Origin: Paracoccus alkanivorans
GTDB taxonomy: Bacteria; Pseudomonadota; Alphaproteobacteria; Rhodobacterales; Rhodobacteraceae
DNA: 64,000 bases
Direction of reading: 5' to 3'
Assembly: GCF_003697785.1 (NCBI RefSeq)
Contig: NZ_QOKZ01000004.1
Span: forward strand, 372,001-436,000
The notes under the pieces were generated by a model. That model saw only the letters and a list, made by a program, of their open reading frames with translations, made no database searches and was not told where the DNA came from. A program made the position numbers and the translations under genes. Positions 36,212-44,501 of this stretch are shown piece after piece. How positions within the stretch are numbered: position 1 is the first letter of the stretch; every line of letters begins with the position of its first letter.

Positions 36212-37360
36212 TCAGCCCTGCGTCGCCAGCTCCACACGATAAGCCCATTCGATCCACGGCATCAGCGCCGCAACATCGGCAGCCTCGACCGTCGAGCCAC
36301 ACCAGATCCGCAGGCCCGGAGGCGCATCGCGATATGCCCCCGCATCCAGTGCCACGCCTTCCTTCTCCAGCCGTTTCGCCACGGCCTTGGCGAAACCGGC
36401 GCCATCCCTGATCGCGGGATCGGTGAACTTGAGGCATACGGAGGTCGTCGATGCCGTTGCCGGGTCTTCGGCCAGATCGGCGATCCAGTCCTTGTCGGCG
36501 ATGAAGTCGCGAATGGCGGCGGCATTGGCATCGGCGCGGGCGATCAGCCCTTGCAGCCCGCCGATCCCCTGCGCCCATTTCAGCGCGGCAAGGTAATCCT
36601 CGACCGCCAGCATCGAGGGGGTGTTGATCGTCTCGCCCCGGAAGATACCTTCGTTCAGCTTGCCTCCCTTGGTCAGCCGGAAAATCTTCGGTAAGGGGCG
36701 GTCCGGCGTGAAGTTTTCCAGCCGCTCGACGGCACGGGGCGACAGGATCAGCATGCCATGCGCAGCCTCGCCGCCCAGCACCTTCTGCCAACTGAAGGTC
36801 ACCACATCCAGCTTGTCCCAGGGCAGTTCCATGGCGAAGGCCGCACTGGTCGCATCGCAGATCGTCAGCCCGCTGCGATCCGCCGGGATCGCATCGCCAT
36901 TCGGTACCCGCACGCCCGAGGTCGTGCCGTTCCAGGTGAACACAACATCGCGCGAAAAATCGACCTGCGTGAAATCCACGATCCGGCCGTAATCGGCCTT
37001 GCGCACGGTCGCATCCAGCTTGAGCTGCTTGACCGCATCGGTCACCCAGCCCTCGCCAAAGCTTTCCCATGCCAGCATCTCGACCGGGCGTTCGCCCAAC
37101 ATGGTCCACATTGCCATCTCGACCGCGCCGGTATCCGAGGCCGGCACGATGCCGATCCGGTAATCGGCTGGCACGCCCAGCACCTCGCGGGTCAGATCAA
37201 TCGCCTCGGCCAGCTTCGCCTTGCCGACAGCAGCACGATGCGAACGGCCAAGCGGGGCATCCGCCAGCAGGTTCAGATCATATTCGGGGAACTTGGCACA
37301 GGGGCCAGAGGAAAAACGCGGATTAACCGGCCGCGTGGCCGGGATCGGATGATCGGTCAT
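36212..37360 (-). CDS. serC: phosphoserine transaminase
   Basis: PLP enzyme converting 3-phosphohydroxypyruvate and glutamate to phosphoserine and 2-oxoglutarate. The 382 aa are of the alphaproteobacterial type: [13 protein letters not shown] start, [29 protein letters not shown], and PLP-lysine in [16 protein letters not shown]. The ATG at 37360 ([16 protein letters not shown]) is used. The frame is open for 137 more codons upstream, but these cross the leader RNA and terminator and are not protein-like. A structured leader lies directly upstream. Confidence 0.97.
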   Translation of the reverse strand: MTDHPIPATRPVNPRFSSGPCAKFPEYDLNLLADAPLGRSHRAAVGKAKLAEAIDLTREVLGVPADYRIGIVPASDTGAVEMAMWTMLGERPVEMLAWESFGEGWVTDAVKQLKLDATVRKADYGRIVDFTQVDFSRDVVFTWNGTTSGVRVPNGDAIPADRSGLTICDATSAAFAMELPWDKLDVVTFSWQKVLGGEAAHGMLILSPRAVERLENFTPDRPLPKIFRLTKGGKLNEGIFRGETINTPSMLAVEDYLAALKWAQGIGGLQGLIARADANAAAIRDFIADKDWIADLAEDPATASTTSVCLKFTDPAIRDGAGFAKAVAKRLEKEGVALDAGAYRDAPPGLRIWCGSTVEAADVAALMPWIEWAYRVELATQG

Positions 37361-37381
37361 GTAACTCAGCCTTCCAGCTAA

Positions 37382-37432
37382 AAGCCCCTCGTTGGGGAGG
37401 GGTGTCCCGCTGCGGGACATACCCAAGCCCCG
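37382..37432 (-). ncRNA. structured leader RNA upstream of serC (candidate serC motif)
   Basis: Read leftward: GGGGCTTGGGTAT, a strong hairpin GTCCCGC-A-GCGGGAC (37404-37418), then CCCCTC-CCCAAC-GAGGGG (37385-37402) followed by CTTTTAG, 22 bp before the serC ATG. The second hairpin plus T-run looks like an attenuator. The repeated GGGGCTT blocks at each end could allow alternative pairing. A serC RNA motif is known in this position in alphaproteobacteria; the match is by location and form, not by alignment. Confidence 0.55.
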
Positions 37433-37477
37433 AAAATACTGCAACAGAAAAGTCTCACCATGCAGGTTCGCGGCGCC

Positions 37478-37518
37478 TACATCGTTTCGGTTTTCCGCTG
37501 AAACATACAAACGATGTA
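37478..37518. repeat. 10-bp inverted repeat with 21-bp spacer
   Basis: TACATCGTTT (37478-37487) and AAACGATGTA (37509-37518) are exact complements. The form suits either an RNA stem-loop or a regulator site; it is close to the T-rich stretch TTTTTGTTTTTACG. Confidence 0.5.
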
Positions 37519-37561
37519 AGTTTTTGTTTTTACGCATTTCCGGACGCATTGAGGCAGGATC

Positions 37562-37588
37562 GAAAAACAGTCCGGGGGACTGTTTTTC
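37562..37588. terminator. bidirectional intrinsic terminator without adjacent gene
   Basis: AAAAACAGTCC (37563-37573), GGG loop, GGACTGTTTTT (37577-37587): 11-bp perfect stem whose T5 ends act as U-runs on both strands. It lies 202 bp upstream of serC and 343 bp from the pseudouridine synthase stop, so the transcript it ends is not one of the annotated genes. Confidence 0.7.
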
Positions 37589-37930
37589 TGCCGAAACGGT
37601 ATCCACTTTCACTGGAAATGCTTTAACGCCGAGCGATGCAGGTATGGGCGAGGCAACAAAATCGGCAAAATGGGCTCCGCGGATGCTCCTGTACTGGAAA
37701 TGGAAAGCCGGTTTACCCCCGCCTGCAAAAGTGCCGGGCCAGTCGGCGCAGCCAGTTTGACCAGTGCACACAGCTACAGACGCGGTGGATCACTCTCTCT
37801 ATCGACAGGCCTCCCTGTCTCATCGGCAGTTCTGAAACTTCCGGGTTTTCACCGAAACCCTACAGGAAGTCGAGCAGCACCATACAAGTATCATATGAAT
37901 TCAAATTGATGCACATTATTCAAAGCGACA

Positions 37931-38578
37931 TCAAAACGGCGCGGGCGCATTGAAGCTCTGCTGAATTCCGCTCTCGGGATGCCTGATGCGCAGGCTTTCG
38001 GCATGCAGCATCAACCGGGGATGGTCCGCCGCCTCTCCGGTCGCATAAAGCGGGTCGCCAAGAATCGGATGGCCGATCTCGGCCATATGCACCCGCAACT
38101 GATGGCTCCGCCCGGTCAGCGGGAACAGCCTTACCCGCGTTTCCGCATCGTTCGCACGCACCACCCGCCAGTCGGTTTGCGCCGCGCGCCCCTCGGCATG
38201 ATCGACCTTCTGCCGGGGCCGGTTCGGCCAGTCCACGATCAGCGGCAGATCGATCCGTCCTGCCTTTGGCTCCAGCCGTCCCATAACGCGGGCGATATAG
38301 GTTTTTTTCACCTGCCGCTCTTCGAATTGCTTCGACAGGTTCCGCTGCGCATGCGGCGTCAGTCCAAAGATCATCACGCCTGAGGTATCCAGGTCCAGCC
38401 GATGCACCAGCAGCACGGTCGGAAATGCCGCGCGCAGCCGCCCGATCAGGCAATCGGCCTTTTCTGCCCCCCGCCCCGGCACCGACAGCAATCCCGCAGG
38501 CTTGTTGACCACCAATATCTCGTGATCGGCATGGATCAGCTCGGGCGGATCTGGCGGCGGCGCATAGGTGAAATTCAT
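37931..38578 (-). CDS. RluA family pseudouridine synthase
   Basis: 215-aa synthase isomerising uridine in rRNA or tRNA. Catalytic Asp62 lies in HRLDLDTSGVMIF, after VVNKPAGLLSVPGRG. Later blocks are KTYIARVMG and RSHQLRVHMAEIGHPILGDPLYA. There is no S4 domain, as in RluA itself (23S U746 and tRNA U32), but the target cannot be fixed. The ATG at 38578 overlaps the LysE stop by 4 bp; the upstream frame to 38860 lies inside lysE and is rejected. Confidence 0.92.
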   Translation of the reverse strand: MNFTYAPPPDPPELIHADHEILVVNKPAGLLSVPGRGAEKADCLIGRLRAAFPTVLLVHRLDLDTSGVMIFGLTPHAQRNLSKQFEERQVKKTYIARVMGRLEPKAGRIDLPLIVDWPNRPRQKVDHAEGRAAQTDWRVVRANDAETRVRLFPLTGRSHQLRVHMAEIGHPILGDPLYATGEAADHPRLMLHAESLRIRHPESGIQQSFNAPAPF

Positions 38579-39201
38579 TTTGCCACAAGGCGCATTGCAA
38601 GCCCCGCATACATCACCGCGGCGATCCTGTTGACCAGCCCGAGACGCCGCCCGATGACCTGCCCGGCCAGCCCGCCGACGACACCGTAACCCATCGTGAC
38701 GATCGTGCCGGTTGCCGTAAAGATCAGCCCCAGCCCCAGCACCTGCTGCCAGATCGGTCCCCATGCCGGGTTCGTGAATTGCGGCAGGAAAGCCAGCAGG
38801 AACAGAACCGGCTTGGGGTTCAGCGCATTCGACAGAAAGCCGCGCCGGATGATGTTCCACACTCTCACGCTGCCACGAGCCGACGGATCGACGGGTCCGG
38901 CGGTCCAGCTTTTATAGGCCAGCCATAGCAGATAGGCCGCGCCCGCGTATTTGATCGCCAGCAAGGCTTCGGGATGGGCCGCGACGATGGCCCCCAGCCC
39001 CACGGTTGCCATGGTCAGATGCATCGACACGCCAAGGCCCACGCCCAGGCCGGCCAGCATTCCCGCCCTTGGCCCGCCCTGGATTCCGCAGGCGCTGGCA
39101 AAGAACACGTCCTGACCGGGCGCGAAATTCAGCACCAACCCGCCCAGGACAAAGGTCATGAGCTGGGCCGCCGGAATATTGGCCAGCGTGTCCCAGATCA
39201 T
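38575..39201 (-). CDS. LysE family translocator (RhtB-like)
   Basis: Inner-membrane exporter of amino acids or homoserine lactones, 208 aa with about six hydrophobic segments. The N-terminal NFAPGQDVFFASACGIQGGPRAG and the later RGFLSNALNPKPVLFLLAFLPQF are LysE/RhtB signatures. It sits within a tight run GAF-GFA-LysE-RluA with overlaps of 4-11 bp, so all are cotranscribed though functionally mixed. Substrate unknown. Confidence 0.93.
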   Translation of the reverse strand: MIWDTLANIPAAQLMTFVLGGLVLNFAPGQDVFFASACGIQGGPRAGMLAGLGVGLGVSMHLTMATVGLGAIVAAHPEALLAIKYAGAAYLLWLAYKSWTAGPVDPSARGSVRVWNIIRRGFLSNALNPKPVLFLLAFLPQFTNPAWGPIWQQVLGLGLIFTATGTIVTMGYGVVGGLAGQVIGRRLGLVNRIAAVMYAGLAMRLVAK

Positions 39202-39578
39202 TCTCTTGCCTCTTGCGGCAGGCCATCGGCGATCTCGTAGCTATCCCCCTTGTCGGCCACGAAGATATGCCCGGCCAGCCGCAATCCCGTGGGCTCATCC
39301 ACCGCCCCCGGCCCGACCGCGACCCTGTCGGCCCCGATCCGCCGCCAGAACAGGCTGCTGCCGCATTCCGGGCAAAAGCCGCGCTCAGCCTCTTCAGAAG
39401 AGCGATACCATTTTACCGGCCCCTCGACCGAAAGGTCACTGGCCTCCGCCCCGGCCCAGAAATGCCCGGACCAGCGACGGCATTGACCACAATGACAGGC
39501 GCTGTACTCGGCCAATTCCCACTGCCCGCTAAAACGGACCGCGCCGCAAAGGCAATGCCCCGTAAATTCAGATCCCAT
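39198..39578 (-). CDS. GFA (CENP-V/glutathione-dependent formaldehyde-activating-like) family protein
   Basis: 126-aa zinc protein. The cysteine pattern of the family is complete: Cys9 and Cys11 (GHCLCGAV), Cys28, Cys30 and Cys33 (SACHCGQCRRW), Cys69 and Cys72 (FCPECGSSLFW). Founding members bind glutathione and speed its adduct formation with formaldehyde, but most members lack proven activity. The ATG at 39578 lies inside the 3' end of the upstream gene (11-bp overlap); the frame open to 39836 is not used. Confidence 0.92.
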   Translation of the reverse strand: MGSEFTGHCLCGAVRFSGQWELAEYSACHCGQCRRWSGHFWAGAEASDLSVEGPVKWYRSSEEAERGFCPECGSSLFWRRIGADRVAVGPGAVDEPTGLRLAGHIFVADKGDSYEIADGLPQEARE

Positions 39579-40020
39579 CAAACACCTCCTCCAGTATCGC
39601 CGCCAGCCTCGTGGCATCCTCGGCGTCGAAAGCATCGGGACGATCGCTGTCGATGTCCAGAACCCCAAGCAGCCGCCTCTCCTTGCCGAAAACCGGCAGC
39701 ACGATCTCGGACCGGGTTGAACTGGCGCATGCGATATGGCCGGGGAACGCATCGACATCGGCGACGATCTGCACCTCGCCGGTTCGCGCAGCCGCCCCGC
39801 AGACCCCTCGCGAAAACGGAATGACCAGGCAGCCATGCCCGCCCTGGTAGGGCCCGATCTTCAGCAGTTCGGGTGCGACCACCCGGTAAAAACCGGTCCA
39901 GTCGAAACGTTCGTCCGAATGATGGATCTCGCAGGCCAATGTGGCCATCAGCGCGACCTCGTCAGTCTCGCCATCGGTAAGCGCGCGAATCCGCGCGTGC
40001 AATGCATCGTAATTGCTCAT
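39568..40020 (-). CDS. msrC: GAF domain free methionine-(R)-sulfoxide reductase
   Basis: 150-aa GAF protein that reduces free Met-R-sulfoxide, a repair enzyme needing thioredoxin. Cys64 (GHGCLVIPF), Cys74 (GVCGAA) and Cys98 (HIACAS) reproduce the spacing of the three catalytic Cys of E. coli fRMsr (Cys84, 94, 118). WTGFY near residue 41-45 and the ending FDAEDATRLAAILE also fit. First gene of a four-gene overlapping run. Confidence 0.94.
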   Translation of the reverse strand: MSNYDALHARIRALTDGETDEVALMATLACEIHHSDERFDWTGFYRVVAPELLKIGPYQGGHGCLVIPFSRGVCGAAARTGEVQIVADVDAFPGHIACASSTRSEIVLPVFGKERRLLGVLDIDSDRPDAFDAEDATRLAAILEEVFDGI

Positions 40021-40182
40021 GCTCCCTCTTACGATAGCTGATCGGCGGCGAGAAGCCTGCGCATTTCATCTTTGCGGCAAATACAGCAGGCCTCGTGATC
40101 GCCGGACAGCTTCGCAATAAGCTCGGCTTGGGCATTTGCCACAATTGAACGATACCCCTCGCTCCGATCGTTGGGATGAGCG

Positions 40183-41964
40183 TCAGAACGGCCATACGAT
40201 CGGAATAACGACGAGGGCAACCACGATCACCAATGCCTCCAGCGGGGCGCCCATCCGGGCAAAGTCGGTGAAGCGGTAACCGCCCGGTCCCATGATGATC
40301 GTGTTGTTGTGGTGACCGAACGGGGTCAGGAAATCACAGGAGGCGCCTACGGCGACGGCGATCAGGAAGGGATCGGGACTTACGCCGGTTCTGTCGGCGA
40401 TCGCAAGCGCGATCGGCGCCATGATTACCACCGTTGCCGCATTATTGAGAACCGGCGTTGCTGCCATGGTAACAACGAGGACGATACCGAGAAGCGCGAG
40501 TGGCGGCAGCGTGCCGGCGAGCACGACAACCCCGTCGGCGATGAGTTGCGCCGTGCCGGTGTCCTGAAGAGCCTGGCCGAAAGGGATCATCGCGGCAAGC
40601 AAGACGATCACGGAACCGTCGATCGCCTCGTGCACCTCGCCCGGACGTAGCGCGTTAACAAGCACCAGTGCCACCACCGTAGCGGTAAAGGCGATCGAAG
40701 ACGAGACGAGGCCGAACGAGGTGGCGGCGATGGCGGCGGCGAAAAGCAATACCGGAGCCAGAATCCGGCGAGGTTCAAATGCAAGCTTCCTGTTTGCGAG
40801 CGGCAGCGCACCCAGATTTGCGATAACCTCATTGAGGTCATTCTCATCGCCCTCGAGCAGCAATACATCACCGGCCACGAGACGGACATCGCGCAACCGG
40901 CCATTGACCGGGCGACCCTGCCGGGACAGGGCAAGCAGATTGACCTGCCAATGGCGCCGCAGATCAAGGGTCGCCGCGGTCCGGCCCTGGACCCATGAAA
41001 CCGGAGTTATCACGGCTTCGGCGACAATCAGATCTCCGGTGACGGGGTGCTCCTCGGCCTCGCTCTCGGGCGGGCGTTCCGCAAGTTCCAGCCCCTGTGC
41101 TTTGACGAGCTTCTGAAGAGTGTCGGAGTCGCTCTGCACCATGAGCACGTCACCGGCTTTGACTGACTCGTATAGCAGGCGACCGATCAGCCGGCGCTCG
41201 TTGCGCAGGATGCCGACAACGATGATAGCGTCATCCGATTCCCGCTCGAGTTCAACGACCGTCTTGCCGATGATCGCGCTCTCTTCGCCAACGCGCAGTT
41301 CGGTAATGTAATCGGTGACCTCGAAACTCTCCTGTTCCGCTGCCCTGCCTTTCCGGTCCTTGGGAATCAGGCGCCAGCCGATCATGACGACGAAAGCGAC
41401 GCCGACCAGGGCCACGGCCAGGCCGACCGGTGTGAAATCGAACATGCTGAAACGCTCGCCAAGGGTCTGCTCCCGAAACTGGGAGATCAGCAGATTCGGC
41501 GGAGTCCCGATCAATGTCAGCATACCGCCAAGCAACGTGGAAAAAGACAGTGGCATCAGCAGCCGGGACGACGAATACCCGGACGCCTTCGCGGCAGATA
41601 TCGCCACGGGCATCAACAGTGCCAGCGCACCGACATTATTCATGAAGCCGGACAGAACGGCACCGAGGAGGCACAGGCTGGCCCGCTGTCCGGAAGGATT
41701 GCTTGTAAGAGCCATGACGCGATCACCGACCAGATCGATGACGCCCGACCGGCCAAGCGCATGGCTGATGGCCAGAACAGCGGCCACAGTGACAACCGCC
41801 GCATTGCCAAAGCCGCTGAAGGCGTCATCCGGATCGATGAGACCGAACCCGACACCCGCCATGAGCGAGAGCATGGCAACGACATCATAGCGCCAGCGTC
41901 CCCACACGAACAATACCAGCGTACAAACGAGGATCGCGCTGATAGCGGCCTGATCGAAGGTCAT
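40183..41964 (-). CDS. SLC13 family permease with two RCK_C (TrkA-C) domains
   Basis: 593-aa carrier of the divalent anion/Na+ symporter superfamily. Membrane segments occupy residues about 1-195 and 385-593, split by a soluble insert holding two RCK_C domains (VTDYITELRVGEESAIIGKTV and the later NGRLRDVRLVAGDVLLLEGD). The transport-site motifs are MNNVGALALLMPVA and, in the second half, NNAATVVIMAPIALAIA, plus TPFGHHNNT. Relatives move sulfate, dicarboxylates or citrate; the RCK domains suggest nucleotide or ion regulation. The ATG at 41964 is used; the frame open to 42147 is not family-like. Confidence 0.9.
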   Translation of the reverse strand: MTFDQAAISAILVCTLVLFVWGRWRYDVVAMLSLMAGVGFGLIDPDDAFSGFGNAAVVTVAAVLAISHALGRSGVIDLVGDRVMALTSNPSGQRASLCLLGAVLSGFMNNVGALALLMPVAISAAKASGYSSSRLLMPLSFSTLLGGMLTLIGTPPNLLISQFREQTLGERFSMFDFTPVGLAVALVGVAFVVMIGWRLIPKDRKGRAAEQESFEVTDYITELRVGEESAIIGKTVVELERESDDAIIVVGILRNERRLIGRLLYESVKAGDVLMVQSDSDTLQKLVKAQGLELAERPPESEAEEHPVTGDLIVAEAVITPVSWVQGRTAATLDLRRHWQVNLLALSRQGRPVNGRLRDVRLVAGDVLLLEGDENDLNEVIANLGALPLANRKLAFEPRRILAPVLLFAAAIAATSFGLVSSSIAFTATVVALVLVNALRPGEVHEAIDGSVIVLLAAMIPFGQALQDTGTAQLIADGVVVLAGTLPPLALLGIVLVVTMAATPVLNNAATVVIMAPIALAIADRTGVSPDPFLIAVAVGASCDFLTPFGHHNNTIIMGPGGYRFTDFARMGAPLEALVIVVALVVIPIVWPF

Positions 41965-42567
41965 AGGTTCCCGCCTGCGGCATACCGGGTGCACCTGGCG
42001 CCCCTGACGGGATAGCTCGACTCCGGATATTCCGAACCTGATCGCCGAAGATGGAGATAGACTTGCCTCACGTTCATCGGGCCTCTCAAGAGCAGTGAGC
42101 GTGCAGCGCACGCCGTGCATCAGCCTCCGGAACTGGTCATTCAGCACGACCGCGAGAGTGCTGCCCGTCGTCAGAGCAATTATCCCATCTCGCGGCGCAA
42201 ATTAACAAAGAATGGGGCTCGTCATTCGCCTGATGTTATGCGGCTGGCTTGCGGTGATGCAAGCGCCGATGTCGGATGGGCTCGCAGGCTTCTTTCGCGT
42301 TGTTTGATAAGGTTTTCGGTCCTGCCCAAGCGGGCATCGCGAAAAGCCGGCCCAAAGCCGGTTCTCGCTCCGATATCAGCGTGGCAATCCGGTGTTCTCT
42401 GCGTCGAGCCGTCTATAATCCCCGGAAATGATAATCATCGCTTCAACAGTAGAGAACCGCGACGGTCATTTTTACGCGTTTTTAACACGCCACCCCGAAA
42501 ACTCACATATCGCCTTAACGCGGGTTCGCGCGATGGCTGCTGCGATTGAAAATGCAGGAGCTGGATT
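41965..42567. promoter_or_regulatory. 603-bp divergent control region between SLC13 gene and kdp
   Basis: No supported gene. The left part holds hairpin-forming GTGCAGCGCACG bases near 42100-42115. The right part is AT-richer, with palindrome ATGAT-A-ATCAT at about 42427-42437 and the T-rich direct repeat at 42468-42489 that may bind KdpE. Confidence 0.5.
42468..42489. promoter_or_regulatory. candidate KdpE box
   Basis: ATTTTTACGCGTTTTTAACACG contains a direct repeat TTTTTAC/TTTTTAA with about 9-bp period, the arrangement bound by OmpR-type regulators, including the T-rich E. coli kdp site. It lies about 80 bp upstream of the first small ORF of the kdp operon, whose own regulator kdpE is the last gene. 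Confidence 0.4.
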
Positions 42568-42651
42568 ATGGCTGATCTGATTTACCTGGCGCTTGGCATC
42601 GGCTGCTTCGCCGCCTTTGCCGCGACAACCCGCCTGATCGACCGATTGTGA
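42568..42651 (+). CDS. 27-aa membrane peptide ahead of kdpF
   Basis: MADLIYLALGIGCFAAFAAT then TRLIDRL: one hydrophobic segment with a charged C-terminal RLIDRL. It has a good AGGAG site 8 bp upstream of the ATG, stops 7 bp before kdpF, and lies in the same direction. Too short for routine gene calling. Peptides of this form are seen ahead of kdpF in some other bacteria, but no function is known to me. It may be a second KdpF-like stabiliser of the KdpABC complex. Confidence 0.65.
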   Translation: MADLIYLALGIGCFAAFAATTRLIDRL

Positions 42652-42658
42652 GGACGTG

Positions 42659-42745
42659 ATGCTGGATCTCGTTCTTGGCCTCGCCGTCGCGGCGGGGGTT
42701 TTCATCTTTCTGATCCTGGCGCTGACGCGCCCGGGACGTTTCTGA
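42659..42745 (+). CDS. kdpF: K+-transporting ATPase subunit KdpF
   Basis: 28-aa single-helix lipid-like stabiliser of the KdpFABC complex. The sequence opens [20 protein letters not shown] and ends TRPGRF, close to the usual ending RPERF/RPEKF. It stops 10 bp before kdpA, with the kdpA ribosome site GAGGAGG just after its stop codon. Position and ending make this call firm despite its size. Confidence 0.88.
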   Translation: MLDLVLGLAVAAGVFIFLILALTRPGRF

Positions 42746-42755
42746 GGAGGCGGCG

Positions 42756-44441
42756 ATGACCGATCTGATCGGATATATCCTTTACGCCGCCGTCCTGACC
42801 GGGGGCGGCTATCTGCTCGCCGCCCATATGATCCGCGTCTATGCGGAAGAGCGGAACCTGCTCTCGCCCTTGCTTGCGCCGGTTGAAAAGGGGTTTTACA
42901 GCCTCGCAGGAATTCGATCCGGCGCTTCGCAAGGCTGGCGGGGCTATGCGATGGCTGTGCTGGGCTTCAACCTTGCCGGATTCGGCCTGCTCTATGCCAT
43001 TCTCAGGCTGCAGGGTCTGCTGCCGCTGAACCCGGACGGGATCGGCGCGATGTCTCCGGATCTGGCTTTCAATACGGCGGTCAGCTTTGTCACGAATACC
43101 AACTGGCAGGCCTATTCCGGCGAGGTCCAGCTTTCCTATCTTTCCCAGATGGCCGGGCTGACGCTGCAGAATTTCGTCTCTGCGGCGACAGGCATGGCGG
43201 TGGCGGTCGCCGTGATCCGCGGCTTTACCGGGACGAAGGACAGTGGACTGGGCAATTTCTGGTGCGACATGACTCGCTCGGTCCTTTATGTCCTGCTACC
43301 GCTTTCGGTCATACTGGGGTTGATCCTGATCCTTCAGGGTATGCCCCAGACATTGCTGGGCGCCGCCCATGTCACGACGCTTGAAGGCGCCGATCAGGTG
43401 ATCGCGCGCGGTCCGGCGGCCAGCCAGATCGCCATCAAGCAACTGGGCACCAATGGCGGCGGTTTCTTCGGCGTGAACTCGGCCCATCCGTTCGAGAACC
43501 CGACCATAGTCTCGAACATGTTCCAGACGCTGGCGATCCTGCTGATCCCGGTCTCCTTCTGTTTCCTGTTCGGCCGGATGGCGAAGGACGGGCGGCAGGG
43601 CTGGGCGATCTTTGCCGCCATGTCGGCAATGTTCGTGCTGGGGCTGACGGTCATCCATCTGGGCGAAACCGGAGGCAATCCGTTGCTGGGCGCCGGTCCT
43701 AACATGGAGGGCAAGGAGGTCCGCTTCGGCGCCGCCCTGTCGGCGCTCTGGGCCGAGGCCACGACCGCCGCCTCCAACGGCTCGGTCAACGCGATGCATG
43801 ACAGTTTCATGCCGCTATCCGGCCTTGTCACGCTGGTCAACATGCAGATCGGCGAGGTAATCTTCGGCGGCGTCGGGGCCGGGTTCTACGGGATGCTGCT
43901 TTATGTCGTGCTGGCCGTGTTCCTGGCCGGGCTGATGGTCGGGCGCTCGCCCGAATATCTGGGCCGCAAGATCGAGGGGCGCGAGGTCACGCTTGCGATA
44001 CTGGCCTTTCTGTCGATGCCGTTGGGTATCCTTGTCGGCGGCGCGGTTTCGGCCACGGTGCCGATGGCGCTGCAATCGGTGCAGGATGCCGGACCGCATG
44101 GGCTGAGCGAGATCCTCTATGCCTATTCCTCGGCAGTCGGCAATAACGGCTCTGCATTCGCGGGCTGGGGCGCGGCCGAACCCTGGCAGACCACCGCGCT
44201 TGGCCTTGCGATGCTGCTGGGCCGCTATGCTATTATCGTGCCGATGCTGGCCATCGCCGGATCGCTGATCGCCAAGCAGCAAAGCCCGTCCACCGCCGGG
44301 ACCTTCCCCACGCATGGGCCGCTTTTCGTGACGCTTCTGATCGTCACGGTGGCGATTTTCGGCGCGCTGACATTCTTTCCGGTCCTCGCCCTTGGCCCCA
44401 TTGCCGAACATACGGCCCTGATCGCCGGGCAAGGCTATTGA
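42756..44441 (+). CDS. kdpA: K+-transporting ATPase subunit KdpA
   Basis: Channel-like K+-selective subunit of the high-affinity Kdp pump; 561 aa with about ten helices and four pore-loop repeats. Selectivity-filter regions are [36 protein letters not shown], and [17 protein letters not shown] near residue 470. Length agrees with E. coli KdpA (557). Strong GAGGAGGCG ribosome site; the ATG at 42756 is certain. Confidence 0.98.
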   Translation: MTDLIGYILYAAVLTGGGYLLAAHMIRVYAEERNLLSPLLAPVEKGFYSLAGIRSGASQGWRGYAMAVLGFNLAGFGLLYAILRLQGLLPLNPDGIGAMSPDLAFNTAVSFVTNTNWQAYSGEVQLSYLSQMAGLTLQNFVSAATGMAVAVAVIRGFTGTKDSGLGNFWCDMTRSVLYVLLPLSVILGLILILQGMPQTLLGAAHVTTLEGADQVIARGPAASQIAIKQLGTNGGGFFGVNSAHPFENPTIVSNMFQTLAILLIPVSFCFLFGRMAKDGRQGWAIFAAMSAMFVLGLTVIHLGETGGNPLLGAGPNMEGKEVRFGAALSALWAEATTAASNGSVNAMHDSFMPLSGLVTLVNMQIGEVIFGGVGAGFYGMLLYVVLAVFLAGLMVGRSPEYLGRKIEGREVTLAILAFLSMPLGILVGGAVSATVPMALQSVQDAGPHGLSEILYAYSSAVGNNGSAFAGWGAAEPWQTTALGLAMLLGRYAIIVPMLAIAGSLIAKQQSPSTAGTFPTHGPLFVTLLIVTVAIFGALTFFPVLALGPIAEHTALIAGQGY

Positions 44442-44501
44442 TCCATGCCGCGGCCTGCATCCGTGGCCGCGGTGCGATTTCCCAATTCAAGGACAAGACA
44501 G

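Larger units (their letters stand above)
37433..37930. other. gene-free interval of about 500 bp upstream of serC
   Basis: No protein-like frame on either strand. It holds a 10-bp inverted repeat (37478-37518) and a perfect bidirectional terminator (37562-37588) with no gene to terminate. An AT-rich right end (37880-37925, with TTGAAT and TATGAT boxes leftward) could be a promoter. An unannotated small RNA is possible. Confidence 0.45.

Noticed and set aside
37361..37771. 137-codon N-terminal extension of serC
   Set aside because: The frame is open but translates the leader hairpins and the orphan terminator; family alignment starts at 37360.
40029..40220. 63-codon leftward frame overlapping the SLC13 3' end, containing a CCICRKDEM stretch
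   Set aside because: Looks partly protein-like but has no ribosome site, and it starts inside the 3' end of the SLC13 coding region; not supported as a gene.
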